Assembly: GCA_049515555.1 (NCBI GenBank)
Contig: JBEKTY010000239.1
Location: forward strand, 1 to 9,705
Length of the DNA stretch: 9,705 nt
Direction of reading: 5' to 3'
Source of the DNA: JBEKTY01 sp049515555
GTDB lineage: Bacteria; Planctomycetota; Planctomycetia; Pirellulales; Thermoguttaceae
Numbering within the stretch: the first letter of the stretch is position 1; each line of letters begins with the position of its first letter. Below the pieces are notes generated by a model. The model did not search any database, was not told the DNA's origin, and saw nothing but the letters and a program-made list of their open reading frames with translations. A program made the position numbers and the translations under genes. Shown in pieces: positions 7,901-9,705 of the stretch.

Positions 7901-9363
7901 GAGTAAATGCTGTTCTGCTCGGGCGGGTTGACCTGGAACTCCGGGCTGGATTCCTTCAGGATCTGGACTTGCGTATACTTGGTGGTGTCGATCGTCACCG
8001 CGTTCTCGTCGAAGGCGGCCGTGACCTGCATCGCCGGCTCGACGCGGCAGCCCAGCGTGCCGGTGAACTCGATGTCGAACTGCGTGGAGCTCTGCGTGCC
8101 GTCCGGCAGGGTCACCGGCGTGACCCTGACGCTGGGCGCGAACTGGTCCTGCGTCACGGGCGCAGGGTGGGAGGCGTACTTGGAATTGGCGATGGGCGAC
8201 TGGTAGGGGGCCTCGCTGTCGCCCACCCGGCCCGGCACCCCCGGCGAGGCCGGCGGCGGCATCTCGATCGGCGCCACCCCCCGCACCGCCCACGCCTGGT
8301 CGACCGCCTGCTGGAAGAAATTGGTGATCGCCAAAGCCGTCAGGTTCGGCCCGTTGACGGGGTCTTGCGAGACGGGAATGTTCGAGACCACGAACGGCCG
8401 ATCCAGCGTGGTGACGGTCACCGATGGCTCGAACCCCGACAAACTGAAGTTGGCCGGCGCCCCTTGCGGATTATTCGGCCCCAGGAACTGCAGCCGGTTG
8501 GACATGTCCAACACCTGCGTCTGCGGCCCGAAGTCGACCAGGTAATCCTGCGGGTCGACCGGCGAGACCGTGGCCTGAGTGGCGTTGCTGACGCCGGCAA
8601 CCGGAACGAATGACCGCAGCCAGCCCTGGATTTGCTGGGCCACCGCCGCCGGAGTGGATTCGTCGTAGGCCACCGTGAACGTCTCGCCGGGATTGACCAC
8701 GCCGTTGCCGTTGGCGTCGAACCACAGCGTGAACACGCCCTTGACGTTCTGCATGTCGGTCGAGACGGTCCCCGCCGGATTCACATTGCTGCCCGTGGCA
8801 ACGACCGACGGGTTGTTGGGGTCGCCGCTGGGGTACGTGCCCGCCGTGACCGAAATCTGCACCTGCGTGTCGCCCATGAACGCCAGCGAGAAATGGCCCA
8901 CCGTCCGCGTGTCGTCGTCGAAATTCGTGGCGATGCCGTCGGCAAGCAGTTGGCCGGCGGTGTTGACGGAGCCCGGCCCGGGCAGAGAGACCCGCTGCAC
9001 CTCGTCGGTAAAGTACCGCGCATACACGTTGCCCACGGTCTGGCTGGGGATGGCCGGGTTGCCGTTGCTATCCAACACCGGGGTAAAACGGGTCCAAGCG
9101 ACGGCGAAATCGCCGTTGCTGTCCGTGGCCACCGAATGCGCCGTGTTGGTAACCTGCTCGGCGCCAAAAGTCTGATTGACAAGGACCGAATCCAGATCCA
9201 ACGGCGATATGCTCAGCAGGGCCCGCTCTTCCAGCGAGTCGAAACGCAAGGAGCGGTAAGCCTTGTGGCCCGTGCGGCCCCGCGAAGGCTTGGAAAACCG
9301 CCCCCACCAATGATCGCGCCTGGCCCCGCCGGCCGGCGCGCGTCCCGAATGAAACCACCCCAT
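1933..9363 (-). CDS. Giant modular exported protein: LEPR-XLL-type N-terminus, W/Y-motif repeats, three Calx-beta domains
   Basis: The 2476-aa product (about 250 kDa) is most likely an extracellular or cell-surface protein for adhesion or matrix building; its ligand is unknown. I start at ATG 9361-9363 because AAGGGG (9371-9376) is well spaced before it. An in-frame GTG at 9406-9408 lies inside a leader hairpin and lacks a good ribosome site. Residues 1-40 are Arg/Gly-rich without a hydrophobic core, followed by LRFDSLEERALLS (39-51), the LEPR-XLL-type signature of planctomycete exported giants. Thirteen repeats of the form D-x-x-G-D/N-F/I-x-V-x-W/Y follow, ending at W90, 513, 712, 769, 825, Y948, Y1382, W1640, 1695, 1755, Y1815, W1890 and 1957. 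Many are followed by G-V-Y/F-x-R-x-Y. Helix/strand modules lie between them. Calx-beta domains span about 2056-2398, then a Thr-rich linker and an Ala-rich tail. I count only five cysteines. No catalytic motif, dockerin or sorting signal was seen. Antisense frames of 280-542 residues across it are shadows. Confidence 0.85.
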   Translation of the reverse strand: MGWFHSGRAPAGGARRDHWWGRFSKPSRGRTGHKAYRSLRFDSLEERALLSISPLDLDSVLVNQTFGAEQVTNTAHSVATDSNGDFAVAWTRFTPVLDSNGNPAIPSQTVGNVYARYFTDEVQRVSLPGPGSVNTAGQLLADGIATNFDDDTRTVGHFSLAFMGDTQVQISVTAGTYPSGDPNNPSVVATGSNVNPAGTVSTDMQNVKGVFTLWFDANGNGVVNPGETFTVAYDESTPAAVAQQIQGWLRSFVPVAGVSNATQATVSPVDPQDYLVDFGPQTQVLDMSNRLQFLGPNNPQGAPANFSLSGFEPSVTVTTLDRPFVVSNIPVSQDPVNGPNLTALAITNFFQQAVDQAWAVRGVAPIEMPPPASPGVPGRVGDSEAPYQSPIANSKYASHPAPVTQDQFAPSVRVTPVTLPDGTQSSTQFDIEFTGTLGCRVEPAMQVTAAFDENAVTIDTTKYTQVQILKESSPEFQVNPPEQNSIYSPNQDSLSNDQPAVAMDAAGDFVVAWRGEVSQQISPKDTSDICARMYSPVGITDSYNGAYVPGEAFAALGVRALPNPTVAQTQQIVFNATGALPVEGSFYLQLGSYQVGPITFDSTDLPQTAINIQTALYNLGPNFDNVTVAYVPPSVQPGNPSKFTFKVTFKGAATGVDEPPISLPSGQTLPVTFSQSFTTPDMYTLDVNSDIANPQFEPVVSMDVQGNFVVAWAGQGQDISYFNGVFMQRYNRYGQVVGANTTVDRETTDVNIMPAIAMGPLDDYVAVSWTLTSDPGIVAGQGFAATVEARAYDPNNNPLWNQFFVGGGGNSSIAMDGQDNYTVTWEAWPGGTIVTGLPDIVDDTGVQSAGVYGREFELIDPATRKPVKSPDPDSTTALQPGPGPAIGSRLIRDIFRVNSGTFNGDPDGIPYPDDQDPDDPTFVPATWAFDQFNSAVTQDQDGDIAVSYEGAGPNVSSNVSIPATFFQPYFSTVAGGLNNDLLKYFNPYPHSGLQGDALPVQAVNSGAVSTFDTADAPAVLYQGDATSAGATIAEDVDTAIDQVLFNAEKPAVGSGLAAASPEQLGRLRGILEGVAGMLRGDSAGTMVSQLDASPLPAVQSFTYSDSVANSTRDGTDQRFYIEIPGDVEGGPDPLGDVSTFSIELYVGENTQGQPLQNSLNPLLSSTQVARPNGDLNEPFNTVITLQIKGNPYGLFDQQQLALDIEAAIDQALGGANGGTGNWPQSPTNPFGGDCTVRLVPGPNDIGPQPSGETGFYPASTPDEILQRQNTDWQIPGINIANYHQDQTHFVGGLANHGNTLYEVTFHGEMANIPVNLRILNYNVFSWFPYVIVVGQNQVTTDELKYPAHPPVAISGDYAGYQGTDQYNSSIAETSEGDMTLAYTQQQLYSNGAVPQDAYGNAVYQNVYYRRLGESTNTSGPQVTDWSDGTGKSFLDVPGNIVAGETASYFVLTFDQPLLSGDPNVNPDSALDPNNYKIYDSNGNLLSGVITHVDYGLSEVAQLAGQPAYQGHNLNPIPSNKYEVVLTLNGSQNSAQQGVQPLSDGTYTLVVDNAVPVSATTAGQSGIRNIFGTPLNLSGFNPTGKNWTYTITIHASTNVATPPGPPGRNVRDVPINTGVDTGNQIDPRVASSLNGNYVVVWTSYVNANTTQIMGELFNPNGQAQGSPFVVNQQPVSGLMGTPDVAMDNVGDFVIVWSGQGPDYNVPLNTSDVFMRVYAPNGDALGGQTTVNVAEGGAQNQATVAMNHSNGNFVVAWTGHGQYNATNPVLGVYYREYTDLGVPLPGFIQEKLLSNAANSRYLPDVAMDDNGDIAVVYEGGLTSGSSGGMYGMYFNNNTGAWSGEFTLDTIPVMNQQSGTGLGTNAPPGLSLTGPRVSMDDTGAGMGSFVVTWSNYVTSSPNGYSIYARRFSAGGAPRDASEFIVNLPASYYQTNSGFAPGWQLMPDVSVADDGEFTIVWTSFGQDNEELQNLGVLPDYGIYCRMYNDNGTTNVPVFRVNATTIGSQVAPTVDRKQIFFDRKSNSNIYNSIVIWVGPNGPFTGLFDRLIDPPPVVTAVPKLTIGDITVNEGGAGKPNATAVFTVTLSAKSSTAVTVAYATADGTATTAKKNYTPRSGTLTIAAGQLTNTISVSVANDTLPGAPNKAFSLKLSNPAHATLAKAAATCIVVDALPAPGITISDTTVQEGGAGKTNATAFFTVTLSTASQQAVHVSYATANGTAIAGKNYLAASGILAFAAGSTKQTISVSVLNDTLPAPSRTFYVNLTSPAGGTLARAKATATVFDVLSPPSITISDASVQEGGAGKPNATATFNVTLSAAYKQSVTVHYSTFNGTATAGKNYNAASGVLTFSPGVITKPISVSVDNDTAPGANKTFYVILTNPINATLARSKATGTIIDVLTAKTKTTTTSTTTTLATMGTMAVVKTPASTAAADAALTAASYSNTAAKTAVAGLLGGLGAAKTAGTSTSAAVDAVLATL
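2131..2169 (-). repeat. Thr-codon low-complexity tract (linker)
   Basis: A run of ACN codons encodes the linker KTKTTTTSTTTT at about residues 2400-2411, directly after the third Calx-beta domain. Such Thr/Ser runs usually act as flexible, extended spacers in surface proteins. Mixed third-codon bases suggest it is maintained at the protein level and is not a fresh triplet expansion. Confidence 0.7.
2170..3198 (-). repeat. Three tandem Calx-beta domain repeats
   Basis: Three copies of a unit of about 113-116 aa are encoded back to back: residues 2056-2171 (2851-3198), 2172-2285 (2509-2850) and 2286-2398 (2170-2508). Each shows I-T-I-S-D/G-x-x-V-x-E-G-G-A-G-K, then F-x-V-T-L-S, Y-x-T-x-x-G-T-A-x-A-x-K-N-Y, I-S-V-S-V-x-N-D-T, and a final L-A-R/K-x-x-A-T strand. 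This is the Calx-beta fold seen in Na/Ca exchangers and many bacterial surface proteins, where acidic residues bind calcium between domains. The GC-rich stretch coding for GGAGK recurs at 2461, 2803 and 3151 (342 and 348 bp apart). Copies 2 and 3 are closest to each other. Confidence 0.85.
3259..4500 (-). repeat. Array of seven W/Y-motif repeats, possible beta-propeller
   Basis: Within the giant protein, motif ends fall at W1640, W1695, W1755, Y1815, W1890, W1957 and a degenerate W2031 (SIVIW), spaced 55-75 residues. The first six show G-x-F/Y/I-x-V/I-V-W/Y, usually with a D-x-x-G before it and an x-Y/F-x-R-x-Y/F stretch about 20-25 residues later. Regular spacing at roughly blade length and a count of seven fit a seven-bladed beta-propeller just before the Calx-beta domains. 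The repeats are diverged at the DNA level, so this is not a recent expansion. The fold is inferred. Confidence 0.55.
8683..8718 (-). other. Solitary EF-hand-like calcium-binding loop in the giant protein
   Basis: Residues 216-227 read DANGNGVVNPGE. This fits the 12-residue EF-hand loop: Asp at position 1, Asn at 3 and 5, Gly at 6, a hydrophobic residue at 8, Asn at 9 and Glu at 12. It follows the strand VFTLWF and precedes TFTVAYDE, so it sits in a beta-rich setting and not between two clear helices. That resembles the calcium loops of bacterial extracellular proteins and single dockerin-like loops. No second copy was found. Confidence 0.55.
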
Positions 9364-9370
9364 CTCTGTT

Positions 9371-9376
9371 CCCCTT
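9371..9376 (-). promoter_or_regulatory. Ribosome binding site deciding the giant gene's start
   Basis: On the minus strand AAGGGG ends 7 nt before ATG 9361-9363. The upstream in-frame GTG (9406-9408) has only a weak GGCGGA before it and would be buried in the leader hairpin. Confidence 0.6.
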
Positions 9377-9384
9377 GCGGTAAA

Positions 9385-9421
9385 GCCGGCCGCCGTACCC
9401 TGCCTCACGGCATCCGCCGGC
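9385..9421 (-). promoter_or_regulatory. Two-tier stem-loop in the 5' leader of the giant gene
   Basis: The leader can fold with GCCGGC at 9416-9421 pairing with GCCGGC at 9385-9390, and inside it GCCGT (9407-9411) pairing with ACGGC (9392-9396) around a 10-nt loop. The structure ends 8 nt before the ribosome binding site and begins about 10 nt after the expected transcript start. It could protect the 5' end of a very long mRNA or tune translation. GC-rich DNA forms such stems by chance fairly often, so function is unproven. Confidence 0.45.
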
Positions 9422-9436
9422 TAATGTGCTCCTTCT

Positions 9437-9465
9437 ATTACACTTCAATCGAGTGCGTTTGTCAA
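9437..9465 (-). promoter_or_regulatory. Near-consensus sigma-70 promoter of the giant gene
   Basis: On the minus strand TTGACA (9460-9465) is a perfect -35 box, followed after 17 bp by TGTAAT (9437-9442), five of six for the -10 box. The predicted start near 9430 leaves a leader of about 67 nt before the ATG. The promoter lies in an AT-richer island within GC-rich DNA. This is the strongest promoter match in the window. Confidence 0.7.
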
Positions 9466-9548
9466 TCCTCGTGACCGAAAATGGAGGCTTGTGAACGACC
9501 AATTCAGGTGCGGCCATCGTCGTCATAGGCCCCAGAATCGCCAGTTGA

Positions 9549-9573
9549 GGGGCGAGGGGCGCGGGGCGCGGGG
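9549..9573 (+). repeat. G-run tandem repeat with perfect G-quadruplex pattern
   Basis: Four GGGG tracts at 9549-9552, 9556-9559, 9563-9566 and 9570-9573 are separated by three-base loops CGA, CGC and CGC. This is a 7-bp tandem repeat and meets the strict rule for a stable G-quadruplex on the plus strand, with the C-rich complement on the strand coding for the giant gene. It lies about 85 bp upstream of the promoter -35 box. Confidence 0.65.
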
Positions 9574-9590
9574 CGAGGCCCCGGCCCGGT

Positions 9591-9613
9591 CCCCTCTCCC
9601 TCCGGGAGAGGGC
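9591..9613. repeat. REP-like interspersed palindrome
   Basis: CCCTCTCCC (9592-9600) and GGGAGAGGG (9604-9612) form a perfect 9-bp stem with loop TCC, followed by CTAGGGTG. Palindromes with this CCCTCTCCC core and a GGGTG-type flank are, from general knowledge, a common dispersed intergenic repeat in many GC-rich bacterial genomes, including planctomycetes. One frame reads ALSRRERG, a familiar spurious translation of such repeats. The adjacent G-run array (9549-9573) may belong to the same element. It could also serve as a transcript-end structure for a gene to the right. Confidence 0.55.
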
Positions 9614-9705
9614 TAGGGTGGTCTGAATAAAACCCAATAATTTTGGCAAACTGGGCTTGTTAGGTTCTTTGAAATCTGTTGCGCTCCCTCGTGCATACGA
9701 ACTGG
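9613..9705. other. AT-richer stretch with no gene recognised
   Basis: This end of the window has lower GC than the rest. I see no start codon with a ribosome site, and no credible promoter pair on either strand. A 30-codon open frame on the minus strand runs in from the edge to a TAG inside the REP-like repeat, but its composition gives no support for coding. The stretch may be the far side of a dispersed repeat or the upstream region of the next gene. Confidence 0.4.

Noticed and set aside
9364..9408. Upstream GTG start that would add 15 residues to the giant protein
   Set aside because: It lacks a good ribosome site and lies in the stem of the leader hairpin, while the ATG at 9361-9363 has AAGGGG 7 nt before it.
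2392..9474. Long plus-strand open frames (for example 2392-4020, 4771-6285, 7456-8613 and 8632-9474) opposite the giant gene
   Set aside because: Their products are rich in Gly, Arg, Val, Asp and His with no domain pattern, as expected for the antisense of GC-rich coding DNA. The minus-strand frame has clear domains throughout.
9068..9649. Minus-strand frame of 193 aa overlapping the start of the giant gene
   Set aside because: It runs through the REP-like repeat and G-run array (giving ALSRRERG and Arg/Pro runs) and then out of frame into the giant gene.
9643..9671. Plus-strand TTGGCA followed at 17 bp by TCTTTG as a promoter
   Set aside because: The -10 box matches consensus in only two of six bases.

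Overview
The window looks like chromosomal DNA from a planctomycete, probably of the Pirellulales type. Three things point there. The DNA is GC-rich. There is an outer-membrane protein of the BBP7 family. There is a giant protein whose N-terminus carries the LEER/ALLS signature (LEPR-XLL type) typical of large planctomycete exported proteins. No phage, transposase, CRISPR array, rRNA or tRNA was seen.

Layout. Positions 1-166 (+) hold the last 54 codons of a gene that enters from the left; its tail resembles the C-terminus of PLP-dependent alpha-oxoamine synthases (KBL/BioF type). A small helical protein of about 77 aa follows on the same strand (236-469), starting at a non-ATG codon. A short GC hairpin (505-519) separates it from two convergent minus-strand genes. 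The first is the BBP7-family beta-barrel protein (534-1700). The second is one very large gene (1933-9363, 2476 aa) that fills three quarters of the window. Positions 9364-9705 hold its 5' leader with a hairpin, a near-consensus sigma-70 promoter, a four-tract G-run motif and a REP-like palindrome.

The giant protein is a modular surface or extracellular protein. In order it has: an Arg-rich N-terminus with LEER-ALLS; one conventional D-x-x-G-D-F-x-V-x-W repeat; a region with one EF-hand-like loop and copies of a helix-then-strand module; further D-x-x-G-D-F repeats and helix/strand modules; a regular array of seven such repeats that may form a beta-propeller; three tandem Calx-beta domains; a Thr-rich linker; and an Ala/Thr-rich tail with no recognisable anchor. 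The giant and BBP7 genes lie in the same direction 232 bp apart and both products should act at or beyond the outer membrane. Any functional link between them is inference only.

I did not find a convincing new multi-gene system. The points most worth a second look are the domain plan of the giant protein, its promoter and leader hairpin, the G-quadruplex-capable repeat next to a REP-like palindrome, and the small protein with a non-ATG start.
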